Position numbers and translations under genes: made by a program
Assembly: GCF_036241575.1 (NCBI RefSeq)
Contig: NZ_CP108455.1
Span: 496,001-560,000, forward strand
Length of the DNA stretch: 64,000 nt
Source of the DNA: Streptomyces sp. NBC_01267
Lineage (GTDB): Bacteria > Actinomycetota > Actinomycetes > Streptomycetales > Streptomycetaceae
Reading direction: 5' to 3'
The notes under the pieces: generated by a model
Database searches by the model: none
What the model was told of the DNA's origin: nothing
The model's input: the letters and a program-made list of their open reading frames with translations, nothing else
Shown: piece after piece, positions 49,475 through 58,004 of the stretch
Numbering within the stretch: the first letter of the stretch is position 1
How the letters are laid out: every line of letters begins with the position of its first letter

Positions 49475-50710
49475 ATGAAACGCATCCGTGCCCTGCTCTG
49501 CGGAGTGGCGACCGCCGCACTGGCCGCCGCCGGCCTGACCGCGCTCACCACCGCCCAGGCTTCCGGCGCCACCACCGGGACCACCGCGCTCAGCAACCGG
49601 TGGTACGCCGCCGCGCCCTACCTCATGCCCACGGACAACAACCCGCCGGACGCAGGCGCGATCATGGACGCGACCGGCCTGAAGGCGTTCCAGCTCGCCT
49701 TCGTCCTGGCCCCCAACGGCGGCGGCTGCAGCCCCACTTGGGGCGGCACTTCGCCCGTCTCCTCGGACACGGCGGTGGGCTCCGTCATCAGCGCGATCCG
49801 GGCCAAGGGCGGTGACGTGTCCGTCTCCATCGGCGGCTACGGCGGCACCAAACTCGGCCAGGCCTGCCCCGACGCGGCCTCGACCGCCGCCGCCTACCAG
49901 CAGGTCATCACCAAGTACCAGCTGAAGGCCATCGACTTCGACCTGGAGGAGCCGGAGTACGAGAACACGGCCGCCGTCGCCCACGAGATCGGCGCGGCAA
50001 AGATCCTCCAGCAGAACAACCCGGGCCTCTACGTCTCGGTCACCACCGCGGGCACGGCCGACGGCACCGGCTGGTTCGGCAAGCAGATGCTGAACGAGGC
50101 CAAGGCGCAGGGGTTCACGCCCAACAACTTCTCGATCATGCCCTTCGACGGCGGCTTCAGCGGAGCCGCCGCCCAGACCAGCGCCCTGACCAACTTCAAC
50201 GCCATCCTCCAGTCGACCTTCGGCTGGAGCGCCGATACCGCCTACGCCCACGAGGGCTTCTCCGGCATGAACGGCCGCAGCGACACCGGCGAGTACTTCC
50301 GGCAGGCGGACTTCCAGACCGTCCTGGACTACGCCACCAGCCACCACATGGACCGCTTCACCTTCTGGTCGCTCAACCGCGACCGGGAGTGCAGCCCGCC
50401 GGACAACGGCACCACGTCCGGCACCTGCAGCAGCGTGCCGCAGTCGGCGTGGGAGTTCGCCAAGTACGCGGTGACGTTCGCCGGGGCCACACCCCCCACC
50501 ACACCGCCGACGACCCCACCGGTCTCGACCTCCCCCACCCCTCCGGGCGGCTCGTGCAGCGCCGCCGCCTGGAGTGGCGCCACCGCCTACACGGGCGGCA
50601 ACCTGGTCTCGTACAACGGACATACCTGGCAGGCGCAGTGGTGGACCCAGAACGAGGAACCCGGCGCCACCGGCGGTTCGGGCGTCTGGCGGGACCAGGG
50701 AGCCTGCTGA
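49475..50710 (+). CDS. secreted chitinase, GH18 with C-terminal CBM5/12
   Basis: Exported chitinase of 411 aa. A signal peptide (to about residue 31) is followed by the GH18 barrel (about 40-335) with VSVSIGGYGG near 112-121 and the catalytic stretch AIDFDLEEPEY near 150-160, where the Glu after DFDL is the acid. The barrel end has TFWSLNRDREC. A Thr/Pro linker follows (PPTTPPTTPP), then a CBM5/12 chitin-binding domain at about 362-411 with WSGATAYTGGNLVSYNGHTW and WWTQNEEPG. Its dre site indicates control by DasR. Confidence 0.93.
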   Translation: MKRIRALLCGVATAALAAAGLTALTTAQASGATTGTTALSNRWYAAAPYLMPTDNNPPDAGAIMDATGLKAFQLAFVLAPNGGGCSPTWGGTSPVSSDTAVGSVISAIRAKGGDVSVSIGGYGGTKLGQACPDAASTAAAYQQVITKYQLKAIDFDLEEPEYENTAAVAHEIGAAKILQQNNPGLYVSVTTAGTADGTGWFGKQMLNEAKAQGFTPNNFSIMPFDGGFSGAAAQTSALTNFNAILQSTFGWSADTAYAHEGFSGMNGRSDTGEYFRQADFQTVLDYATSHHMDRFTFWSLNRDRECSPPDNGTTSGTCSSVPQSAWEFAKYAVTFAGATPPTTPPTTPPVSTSPTPPGGSCSAAAWSGATAYTGGNLVSYNGHTWQAQWWTQNEEPGATGGSGVWRDQGAC

Positions 50711-50746
50711 CACCGCACGGCTGAAAGCATCGAACCATCCGGGAAA

Positions 50747-50778
50747 TGTCCCGCCGGGTCACTTGTCCCAGTGGGACA
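50747..50778. promoter_or_regulatory. tandem palindromic operators before the TetR-SDR-ADH operon
   Basis: TGTCCCAGTGGGACA at 50764-50778 is a perfect 15-bp palindrome around one central base. A partial copy, TGTCCCGCCGGGTCA, lies at 50747-50761, with 2 bp between. They stand 22 bp before the TetR start, so autoregulation of the operon is likely. Confidence 0.78.
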
Positions 50779-50800
50779 TTCTCAGGTGTACGGTGAAGAC

Positions 50801-51421
50801 ATGAACGATGAGGGACCCGGCCAGGACCGGCGTGGCCGCAAGGCCCGCCGGACCCGGGAAGCGCTCGCGGAGGCCGCCTGCACCCTCGTGTGCGACCGTG
50901 GACTCAAGGCCGTCACCGTCGAGGACATCGCCGACCGCGCCGACGTCACCCGCCGGACGTTCAGCCGCTACTTCTCCAGCAAGGAGGACGCGGTACTGGA
51001 CTCCGTACGGGCCGACGGCGACCGGATCAACGACGCCCTGCGGTCCCGGCCGGCCGACGAGCCGCCGTTGGTCGCCTACCGCAACGCGGTCGACGACTGG
51101 CTGAGCGACGACGCGCACCCGGCCTGGCACCGGCGGCCCCGGATCTTCGAACTCATGCGGATCGCGGACGGTGAGCCGACGCTCTACGCGGCTTTCCAGC
51201 ACATCCGCGTCGAGGCCCAGGCGGATTCCATCCGCATCCTCGCCGCCCGTATGGGTGTCGACCACGAGCGCGATCTGCGCCCAGCCGTTCTGGTGGGTGC
51301 CGGGGCAGGTGCTCTGGTGGCCGCCCAGGCGGCCTGGGTCCGGAGCTCCCGCGAGGACGCCCTTCCCGGCATCGTTCATGCCGCGTTCGCCGCTCTCGCC
51401 GGCGAACTGCCGCAGGGGTGA
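50801..51421 (+). CDS. TetR-family transcriptional regulator
   Basis: Repressor-type regulator of 206 aa. HTH at about 18-62 (TREALAEAACTLVCDRGLKA, then TVEDIADRADVTRRTFSRYF), followed by a helical ligand domain. ATG at 50801 is inside the GACATG after GTGAAG; a GTG/ATG frame opened at 50771 would start within the operator. It is the first gene of an apparent operon with an SDR (39-bp gap) and a zinc-type alcohol dehydrogenase (63-bp gap), which are likely its targets together with its own gene. Confidence 0.88.
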   Translation: MNDEGPGQDRRGRKARRTREALAEAACTLVCDRGLKAVTVEDIADRADVTRRTFSRYFSSKEDAVLDSVRADGDRINDALRSRPADEPPLVAYRNAVDDWLSDDAHPAWHRRPRIFELMRIADGEPTLYAAFQHIRVEAQADSIRILAARMGVDHERDLRPAVLVGAGAGALVAAQAAWVRSSREDALPGIVHAAFAALAGELPQG

Positions 51422-51460
51422 CCCCGCTGCGGCGCACTGTACGAAAGGAACACACGCACC

Positions 51461-52228
51461 ATGAGCAACACCACCCCCACAGCTGAGTTCACCGGCCGGA
51501 CCGCACTGGTCACGGGCGCCGCGTCCGGCATCGGCCTCGCCGTAGCCCGCCGGCTCGCCGACGGCGGCGCCGCCGTCGTCGTGGCCGACTACAACGAGGA
51601 AGGCGCCCGCGAGGCCGCCGCCGAGCTGGAGAAGTCGGGTGCCCGCGCCACCGCGGTCGCCGTCGACGTCACCGACCCCGCCTCGGTGGAGCGCGCGGTC
51701 CAGCACGCCGTCGACACCTTCGGCGCACTGCACCTGGCCGTGAACAACGCCGGGATCGGCGGCCCCAGCGTGCCCACCGGCGCCTACGAGGTGGCCGACT
51801 GGCAGCGCGTCATCGACACCAACCTCAACGGAGTCTTCTACTCGCTGAAGTACGAGCTGCCCGCGATCCTGGCCGCCGGTGGTGGCGCGATCGTCAACAT
51901 GGCCTCGATCCTCGGCACCAACGGCTTCGCGGGATCGCCCGCCTACGTCGCGGCGAAGCACGGCGTCGTGGGACTCACCAAGACCGCCGCCCTCGAATAC
52001 GCGGCGCAGAACATCCGTGTGAACGCCGTGGGGCCGGGCTTCATCGACACCCCGCTGCTGCGCCACACCGACAACCCGATGCGCGAGCAGCTGATCTCGC
52101 TGCACCCCGCGGGCCGGCTGGGAACAGCTGAGGAAGTGGCCGAACTGACGGTGTTCCTGCTGTCGGACCGCGCCTCGTTCATCCACGGCAGCTACCACCT
52201 CGTCGACGGCGGCTACGCCGCACGCTGA
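51461..52228 (+). CDS. short-chain dehydrogenase/reductase
   Basis: Classical SDR of 255 aa: TGAASGIG at 18-25, NNAGIGG near 91-97, VNMASILGTNGFAG near 145-158, and catalytic Tyr/Lys in YVAAKHG near 163-169. The tail VDGGYAAR is typical of the 3-oxoacyl or glucose/cyclohexanol dehydrogenase type. Probably NAD-dependent oxidation of a secondary alcohol. The partner genes (TetR, ADH) suggest a small inducible alcohol/aldehyde or ketone pathway. Confidence 0.87.
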   Translation: MSNTTPTAEFTGRTALVTGAASGIGLAVARRLADGGAAVVVADYNEEGAREAAAELEKSGARATAVAVDVTDPASVERAVQHAVDTFGALHLAVNNAGIGGPSVPTGAYEVADWQRVIDTNLNGVFYSLKYELPAILAAGGGAIVNMASILGTNGFAGSPAYVAAKHGVVGLTKTAALEYAAQNIRVNAVGPGFIDTPLLRHTDNPMREQLISLHPAGRLGTAEEVAELTVFLLSDRASFIHGSYHLVDGGYAAR

Positions 52229-52291
52229 CCGGATTCACCGCAGGGTCCGGGTACGGGGACCGGCGCCTGCCGCACAGTTGAGGAGCACACG

Positions 52292-53332
52292 ATGAAAGCA
52301 GTTCAGTACCGCACGGTCGGCGCCGCACCCGAGGTCGTCACCATCCCCGATCCGGAGCCGGGCCCTGGCCAGGTGCTGCTGAAGGTCACCGCCGCGGGCG
52401 TCTGTCACTCGGACTTCGCCGTGATGAGCCGGCCCGCGGACAGCTTGCCGTACGACCTTCCCCTCACCCTCGGGCACGAGGGCGCCGGCACGGTCGCCGC
52501 GCTCGGCGCCGGGGTCACCGGCCTCACCATCGGCGACCCGGTCGCCGTCTACGGTCCGTGGGGCTGCGGCAACTGCGTCAAGTGCGCCGAGGGCAAGGAG
52601 AATTACTGCCTGCGCGCCGATGAGCTGGGCATCCGTCCGCCCGGACTCGGCGCTCCCGGCGCGATGGCCGAGTACATGATCGTGGACAGTGCCCGCCATC
52701 TCGTACCGCTCGGTGGCCTCGACCCGGTCAAGGCCGTCCCGCTCACCGATGCCGGTCTGACGCCGTACCACGCGATCAAGCGCTCGCTGCCGAAGCTCAC
52801 GCCCGGGACCACCGCGGTGGTCATCGGCACCGGCGGGCTCGGGCACGTGGCCATCCAGCTGCTGCGCGCGATGACCGCCGCGCGGGTCATCGCCCTGGAC
52901 GTCACCGAGGACAAGCTCGCGCTCGCGAAGACGGTCGGCGCCCACGAAGCGGTGCTCTCGGACGACAAGGCCGCGGCGGCGGTCCGCGCGCTGACCGGCG
53001 GGCTCGGCGCCCAGGCGGTCTTCGACTTCGTCGGTGTCCCGCCCACCGTGGCGATGGCCGGCGCGATGGCCGGTGTGGAGGCCGATGTCACGCTGGTCGG
53101 GATCGGCGGCGGCACGCTGCCCGTCGGATTCGGGGCACTCCCCTTCGAGGTCTCGGTCACCGCGCCCTACTGGGGCTCGCGTTCAGAGCTCACGGAGGTG
53201 CTCGACCTCGCACGCGCCGGAGCGGTGGACGTCCACGTGGAGACGTACTCCATCGACGAGGCGCCGCTCGCCTACGAAAGGCTGCACGCCGGAAAGATCA
53301 ATGGCCGGGCGGTCATCCTGCCGCAGAGCTGA
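52292..53332 (+). CDS. zinc-dependent alcohol dehydrogenase (MDR superfamily)
   Basis: Medium-chain dehydrogenase of 346 aa. Catalytic zinc ligands are visible as Cys in GVCHSDF near 36-42 and His in GHEGAG near 61-66. Structural zinc Cys residues are in CGNCVKCAEGKENYC near 91-105. The Rossmann motif GTGGLGHVAIQLL is near 175-187. It likely oxidises primary or aromatic alcohols with NAD. Last gene of the TetR-SDR-ADH unit; its 3' end overlaps the convergent gene by 20 bp. Confidence 0.9.
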   Translation: MKAVQYRTVGAAPEVVTIPDPEPGPGQVLLKVTAAGVCHSDFAVMSRPADSLPYDLPLTLGHEGAGTVAALGAGVTGLTIGDPVAVYGPWGCGNCVKCAEGKENYCLRADELGIRPPGLGAPGAMAEYMIVDSARHLVPLGGLDPVKAVPLTDAGLTPYHAIKRSLPKLTPGTTAVVIGTGGLGHVAIQLLRAMTAARVIALDVTEDKLALAKTVGAHEAVLSDDKAAAAVRALTGGLGAQAVFDFVGVPPTVAMAGAMAGVEADVTLVGIGGGTLPVGFGALPFEVSVTAPYWGSRSELTEVLDLARAGAVDVHVETYSIDEAPLAYERLHAGKINGRAVILPQS

Positions 53333-53879
53333 ACACCACGGTGGAGCTGCTCAGCATGGCCAGCAGGGCAGCTCCCGAGGGGAGACCCTCCCATTGAGCG
53401 GAACGGAAATCACCGTGGCTCCCGCCCTGCGTATGCATCACCAGGGGGCCGCGGTGGTCCGCTTCCGATTCGGCCACCGACGGTACGAGTGAGGGAACGG
53501 CGCGCTGCATCCGCAGCGCGTCGACCGACTCGGCGAGCAGTTCGTACTCCGTCGTGTCGTCGTGGATCGCGAACCGCATGAGGCCGCCGCCGGCCAGCAC
53601 TTCGGCGGCCTTTCGCTGCGGTCCCGCACCGTCCCGCCAGGCACGGAACGCCCCTGGCACGTCGGGCGCGTCCGCCGGCAGCTCGAACAGGGCCCGCGCC
53701 GGGAGACCGGCGCTGTCCGGACGGGGATCCAGCCGCTCCGAGATCCAGGTGGCGCGGTCCCGCAGCCACCACAGGGCCAGCGGCAGGGTGGGTGCCCGGT
53801 ACGTTCCCAGTGGCACACCGACGCGCCGACCACCGCAGACACCGTACGCGGTGACGTGGCACAGGAATTCGTCGTGCAC
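53313..53879 (-). CDS. conserved hypothetical protein (188 aa)
   Basis: Soluble protein of 188 aa with a readable middle (TLPLALWWLRDRATWISERLDP near 28-49) and a helix EYELLAESVDALRMQ near 115-130. The end is low-complexity Ser/Gly. No named family is recognised. The GTG at 53879 follows GGGGGAG at 6 nt; a longer ATG frame to 53960 is less likely. Its tail overlaps the ADH gene by 20 bp on the other strand. Confidence 0.6.
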   Translation of the reverse strand: MHDEFLCHVTAYGVCGGRRVGVPLGTYRAPTLPLALWWLRDRATWISERLDPRPDSAGLPARALFELPADAPDVPGAFRAWRDGAGPQRKAAEVLAGGGLMRFAIHDDTTEYELLAESVDALRMQRAVPSLVPSVAESEADHRGPLVMHTQGGSHGDFRSAQWEGLPSGAALLAMLSSSTVVFSSAAG

Positions 53880-54255
53880 AGCCACTCCCCCAGGGCAGTT
53901 TGCGGCTAGGCAGTGAACGCGGTTCATTGGCTGATCAGGAATGAATCGCACAGAATTCAACCTTCTCAGTCAACGAGTATCTTCTCTCCCAGCCCATTGT
54001 CACCATGTGGTTCTGGCCATATCCCCGGCATATCCAGCGCCCGGCATGGCCGAAAAACAGTGACCCCTCGGATGCCGTCCGGCGCACGGACAGAAGTGCC
54101 CCGACTGGTCGGGGGAGGCCAGCCGGGGCGGTTTCGGGGCGGATACGGACGGCGTCGCCGTCGTACCCACATAGGGATAAACGGTGAACAGTGCCGGAAC
54201 GTTCCGGCTTCCGGCACATTTCCGGATGTGAGCTGCGGCACTCTGCCGGACGAGG
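53880..54255. other. 376 bp without a recognised gene
   Basis: The part at 53915-54010 is notably A+T rich for this genome and may hold the promoter of the minus-strand gene at 53313-53879. No frame has a family match or convincing start. The only structured element is the palindrome at 54191-54217, listed separately. Confidence 0.5.
54191..54217 (-). terminator. inverted repeat after rpmE2
   Basis: GTGCCGGAA (54191-54199) pairs with 54209-54217 over a 9-nt loop. Inside lies the 14-bp palindrome CCGGAACGTTCCGG (54194-54207). It stands 38 bp beyond the rpmE2 stop on the minus strand. Confidence 0.5.
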
Positions 54256-54516
54256 TCACCGGAGCGGCCGGACGGCCCCGCCGTAGCGGCGCTCGAAGCG
54301 CTCCACCCGGCCCGCGGTGTCCAGCACCCTGGCCCTGCCGGTGTAGAAGGGATGACTCTCCGACGAGATCTCCACGTCGACGACGGGGTACGTGTTCCCG
54401 TCCTCCCATTCCGTGAACTTCGCGGAATCGACCGTGGAACGCGCCAGGAATGCGGAGTCCGCGGCACGGTCACGGAAGACGACCGGACGGGAGACGGGGT
54501 GAATACGAGACTTCAT
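54256..54516 (-). CDS. rpmE2: 50S ribosomal protein L31, zinc-free type B
   Basis: Ribosomal protein of 86 aa. It is the type B (YkgM-like) form: [16 protein letters not shown] at the start, [19 protein letters not shown] near 47-65, and [11 protein letters not shown] near the end. It lacks the CxxC zinc-binding motif of the housekeeping L31, and so replaces it when zinc is short, freeing zinc. The Zur-type box at 54551-54577 fits. No second zinc-related gene is beside it. Confidence 0.93.
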   Translation of the reverse strand: MKSRIHPVSRPVVFRDRAADSAFLARSTVDSAKFTEWEDGNTYPVVDVEISSESHPFYTGRARVLDTAGRVERFERRYGGAVRPLR

Positions 54517-54550
54517 GCGAGATCCTTCCTTGGTGCGAGCCAGTCCTGAG

Positions 54551-54577
54551 CACTAATGATTGTCGTTTCCATTAGTG
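54551..54577 (-). promoter_or_regulatory. Zur-type operator before rpmE2
   Basis: A 27-bp inverted repeat with CACTAATG at one end and CATTAGTG at the other, spaced by 11 nt, lies 35 bp before the rpmE2 start. Read on the minus strand the inner part (AATGGAAACGACAATCATT) resembles actinobacterial Zur boxes (AATGAAAA...TTTTCATT type). Repression by Zur when zinc is sufficient is expected. Confidence 0.8.
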
Positions 54578-54764
54578 GATCCACCCGTACAACACAGCGG
54601 ACCACGCCCGAATTCCCCGCCCCTCCGGTCGGCCTGGGGCATATGCCAGAAGCACCACCACATCGAGTGTCGCCAATTCCCTTACAGGCTGTCGCGGGCT
54701 GTGCAACAGTCGTAACGGTCCATCCCGCAGCCCTGGCCGCGCCGCGCCCGTATCGGAGTACGTC

Positions 54765-56219
54765 ATGCCGTCCCATGTGTTCGCGGACCGTCCCGCCCCG
54801 CAGCCACCCGAGCGGGGCGCGGTCGACGCGCTCATCACCCGGACCCGCCGACTGCGCGGTGACATGGACGCCGTGCGGCGCGACGCCGTGGCGGACGACG
54901 ACAACGTCCAGGGCCGCTGGCAGCGGGCCCTGTGCGACCTGGCCGTCCACCATCTCGACGATCTGGGCACGCATCTGGGCCAGCTCAAGGAAGGCCTCCC
55001 GGCGGACGGGATGGACGGACTGGCCGACGAGATCTCCGGGAGTGGCGCCTTCGCCCACCCGGTGACCGACCAGCCGCCCGGTTCGCTGCTCAGCCGCGTC
55101 GGCAGCGCCGACTGGGACCTCCTCACCGACGAGGTCAGCTGGTCCGACGAGCTGTACCAGATCTTCGGGCGCCCGCCGGAGAGCGGACCGCTCTCACTGG
55201 ACGAGCTCCCCTCCGTACTGACGGCCGAGGACCAGCCGCGGCTCATGGCGATGGTCACCGACTGCCTCGTCGACGGAAAGCCGATCGACGGGGAGTTCCG
55301 GATCGTGCGGCCCGACGGGACGCCCCGGACCCTGCACATGATGGGCGAGCCGGTGCTCGACGGCGACGGCTGCACCGCTTCCATGTGGGCGGTCCTGCGG
55401 GACGTGAGCGACCTCCGGCGCAGCCAGCTCACGGTACGTGAGACGGAGGACTCCCTCCAGCGCCGGCAGCACATCGCCCGGACGGAACGCCAGGTCGCCG
55501 TCGAGCTCCAGGAAGCCGTACTGCCGCCCTGGCGCGGCTCGGTCCAGCTCCCGCAGGACGGACCCGCGACGCTCGACCTGGCGGCGCACTACCTGCCGTC
55601 CGCCGCCCACACCCTGATCGGCGGCGACTGGTACGACGCGATGGAACTCCCCGACGGGCGCTCGCTGCTCACCGTGGGCGACCTCACCGGCCACGGGGTG
55701 AGTGCCACCTCCGGGATGGCGATGATGCTCGGTGCGCTGCGCGGTCTGGCCGTGGCCGGCATCGACCCCGGCCCCCTCATGGGCCACCTCAACCAGCTGC
55801 TGGAAACGTCCGCGCAGCCCGCACTGGGCAGCGCCCTCTGCTGCCGGTACGACCCGGCCGCACGGACCCTGGTCTGGTCGCAGTCGGGACACCCCGCCCC
55901 CCTGCTGTTCCGCGGGGGAGCGGGGTGCGCGCTGACACCTCCGAGCGGCGTGCTGCTCGGAGCCATGCCGGGGACCACGTACGGACAGGCCGTCGAGCAG
56001 CTCCACGCCGGGGACGTGCTGGTCCTGCACACCACCGGACTGACGCCGCACGGCGCCCCGGACGAGCCGGTCCCGGACGGGCTGCTCGCACTCGCGCCCC
56101 GGTTCGCCGACGCCGGTACCGCACAGGAGTGCATGCGGCTGGTCATCGAGGAGTGCGGCCACACCGACCGTCGTCAGGACGACGCGTGTGTGCTGGTCGC
56201 CCGGGTCGGCGACCACTGA
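54765..56219 (+). CDS. PAS-domain SpoIIE-type protein phosphatase
   Basis: Soluble sensor phosphatase of 484 aa. Residues 20-80 are helical, about 110-225 form a PAS domain (LLTDEVSWSDELYQIFGRPP, ending in MWAVLRDVSDLRRSQ). A coiled linker around 225-250 (RETEDSLQRRQHIARTERQV) leads to the SpoIIE phosphatase (about 250-480). Metal-binding blocks are GGDWYDAM near 286, GDLTGHGVSA near 306 and GHPAPLLF near 370. An RsbU-like partner switch is the likely target, but no anti-sigma gene is near. Its ligand is unknown. Confidence 0.87.
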   Translation: MPSHVFADRPAPQPPERGAVDALITRTRRLRGDMDAVRRDAVADDDNVQGRWQRALCDLAVHHLDDLGTHLGQLKEGLPADGMDGLADEISGSGAFAHPVTDQPPGSLLSRVGSADWDLLTDEVSWSDELYQIFGRPPESGPLSLDELPSVLTAEDQPRLMAMVTDCLVDGKPIDGEFRIVRPDGTPRTLHMMGEPVLDGDGCTASMWAVLRDVSDLRRSQLTVRETEDSLQRRQHIARTERQVAVELQEAVLPPWRGSVQLPQDGPATLDLAAHYLPSAAHTLIGGDWYDAMELPDGRSLLTVGDLTGHGVSATSGMAMMLGALRGLAVAGIDPGPLMGHLNQLLETSAQPALGSALCCRYDPAARTLVWSQSGHPAPLLFRGGAGCALTPPSGVLLGAMPGTTYGQAVEQLHAGDVLVLHTTGLTPHGAPDEPVPDGLLALAPRFADAGTAQECMRLVIEECGHTDRRQDDACVLVARVGDH

Positions 56220-56276
56220 CCGGTCAGCCTCTTCGGCCGGTCACCCGTGCTGTTCCTGGTCGCTCTGCTCCATGAG

Positions 56277-57773
56277 CTACGCTTCCGCGCTCCTGGGGCG
56301 CTTCGCCTGCCTGGGCAGCGCGAGTTCGATCTCCTCCCGAAGGTCCTGGATGGTCCGGTGGTTCGCGTACTGCCCGGTCAGCCGGTACATCTCGCGCAGC
56401 CGGTCCCAGGTGCGGTGCGAGGAGGTCTCCCCCATCGACACCAGGGCGAGCCGGGCGTACCGGTCGGCCTGTTCCGGGTCGTCGGAGATGAAGCACGCCG
56501 AGGCCAGGGAGATGTAGTCGAAGATCTTCGAACGCTGGCGGCCGTTGATCCGCAGCTCCAGCGCCCGCTTGGCGTGGCGCTGCGCGGTCGTGGCGGCGGA
56601 GGGTTCGTGCTCGGCGAGCGTACGGAAGGCCAGGGCCTGCATGCCGTGCAGATCCGCCTCGTCGAACATCTGCATCCAGCTCGGCGCCTCGTCGCCCGGA
56701 TCCGACACGAACAGTTCCTCGGCCTCGCCGAGGGTGCGGCGCATGGCCTGGCCGCGGCCCATCGAAGCCTGCGCCCAGGCCTCGATGGTGTGCAGCATGG
56801 CGCGGGTGCGCGGCAGGGTCTGCTCGCCGGAACCGTCGTGCGCGAGCTTCATCAGGTCCAGTGCGTCGTCCGGCCGGCCGAGGTGGACCATCTGACGGGC
56901 GGCCCGGGAGAGGGCCTCGCCCGCGCGCGGCCGGTCGCCGCCCTCGCGGGCCGCGTGCGCGGCGATGACGAAGTACTTCTGGGCCGTGGGTTCGAGACCG
57001 ACGTCGTGGGACATCCAGCCCGCGAGGACGGCGAGGTTGGCGGCGACACCCCACAGGCGCCGCTGGAGGTTGTCGGGGTGGCGGTAGGAGAGCATGCCTC
57101 CCACCTCGTTGAGCTGTCCCACGACCGCCTTGCGCTGGAGTCCCCCGCCGCGTGAGGCGTCCCAGGCCCGGAAGATCTCGACGGAGTGTTCCAGCGCCTC
57201 GATCTCCTGCGACCCGATGGGGGCGGCCTCGTAACGGTCGAACCCGGCGGGCTCGGCGTGCAGGGGATTGCCGACACGTGGGGCGTCGGAGGAGAGAGCC
57301 GGATCGGTGTGGAGCCAGTCGTGCATGGCGCTGCTGAGTGCGGATCCTGCGGTCAGCGCAGCGCCTGCGCCCACCAAGCCGCGTCGGTTGAGCATGAGGT
57401 CCATTCCCGTGAATTCGGTGAGGACCGCTGCCGTCCGTTCTGGCGCCCAAGGGAGGCCGTCCGGATTCGCTGTCTGTTCCGCGCTCCCGACGGCCTGCCG
57501 TTTCCCCGCGCGCCCAGGCCGTACGAACCCGAGGTCCTCGATGGTCACGACACGACCGAGCCGCTCGGTGAACAGGGCTGCCAGCACCTTCGGTACAGGA
57601 TCACGCGGGCTCTCACCCATGTCGATCCAGCGCCTCACCCGCGAGGTGTCGGTCGCCAGCTGCTGGTGGCCCATCACGGCCGCCTGCCGGTTCACGAGTC
57701 TCGCGAGTTCGCCCTTGGACCAGCCGGCCAGGCCGAACAGGTCTGCCAGGCGGGTGTTGGGTTCTCCGGTCAC
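56277..57773 (-). CDS. NsdA/NsdB-family DNA-binding regulator
   Basis: Large regulator of 498 aa resembling Streptomyces NsdA (negative regulator of development and antibiotic production). It has an N-terminal HTH-like region at about 8-70 (FGLAGWSKGELARLVNRQA, DTSRVRRWIDMGESPRDPVP). The middle is TPR-like (about 150-450) with the family blocks GGGLQRKAVVGQLNEV, GWMSHDVGLEPTAQKYFV and ARQMVHLGRPDDALDLM. The start is GTG at 57773 with a GGGGGC site. It is divergent from an APH-fold kinase gene. Effects on secondary metabolism are inferred from family only. Confidence 0.82.
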   Translation of the reverse strand: MTGEPNTRLADLFGLAGWSKGELARLVNRQAAVMGHQQLATDTSRVRRWIDMGESPRDPVPKVLAALFTERLGRVVTIEDLGFVRPGRAGKRQAVGSAEQTANPDGLPWAPERTAAVLTEFTGMDLMLNRRGLVGAGAALTAGSALSSAMHDWLHTDPALSSDAPRVGNPLHAEPAGFDRYEAAPIGSQEIEALEHSVEIFRAWDASRGGGLQRKAVVGQLNEVGGMLSYRHPDNLQRRLWGVAANLAVLAGWMSHDVGLEPTAQKYFVIAAHAAREGGDRPRAGEALSRAARQMVHLGRPDDALDLMKLAHDGSGEQTLPRTRAMLHTIEAWAQASMGRGQAMRRTLGEAEELFVSDPGDEAPSWMQMFDEADLHGMQALAFRTLAEHEPSAATTAQRHAKRALELRINGRQRSKIFDYISLASACFISDDPEQADRYARLALVSMGETSSHRTWDRLREMYRLTGQYANHRTIQDLREEIELALPRQAKRPRSAEA

Positions 57774-58004
57774 GTCAAGCCCCCAGGTTCTCGGCTGTTC
57801 CGACAGTAACCGCCTGTCAGATGCGTTGCGACTATTCGCCAGGGTTCGCCAGGGTCCGCCACATGGTGTGCCACCCACGCGCCGGTGTCAGGTAGGAACG
57901 CGCCACCCCGACCCGGCGGCCGACCGTACTCCCCAGGGTATGTACCGGCCGCCGGGGCGGGCAGCACACGTAACTCGTCGGCACACGAAGGGATCTGTAT
58001 CCCC

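Noticed and set aside
53913..54416. Coding frames on both strands in the gap before rpmE2
   Set aside because: Products are Arg/Pro-rich with no family or start signal, and run into rpmE2 on the other strand.
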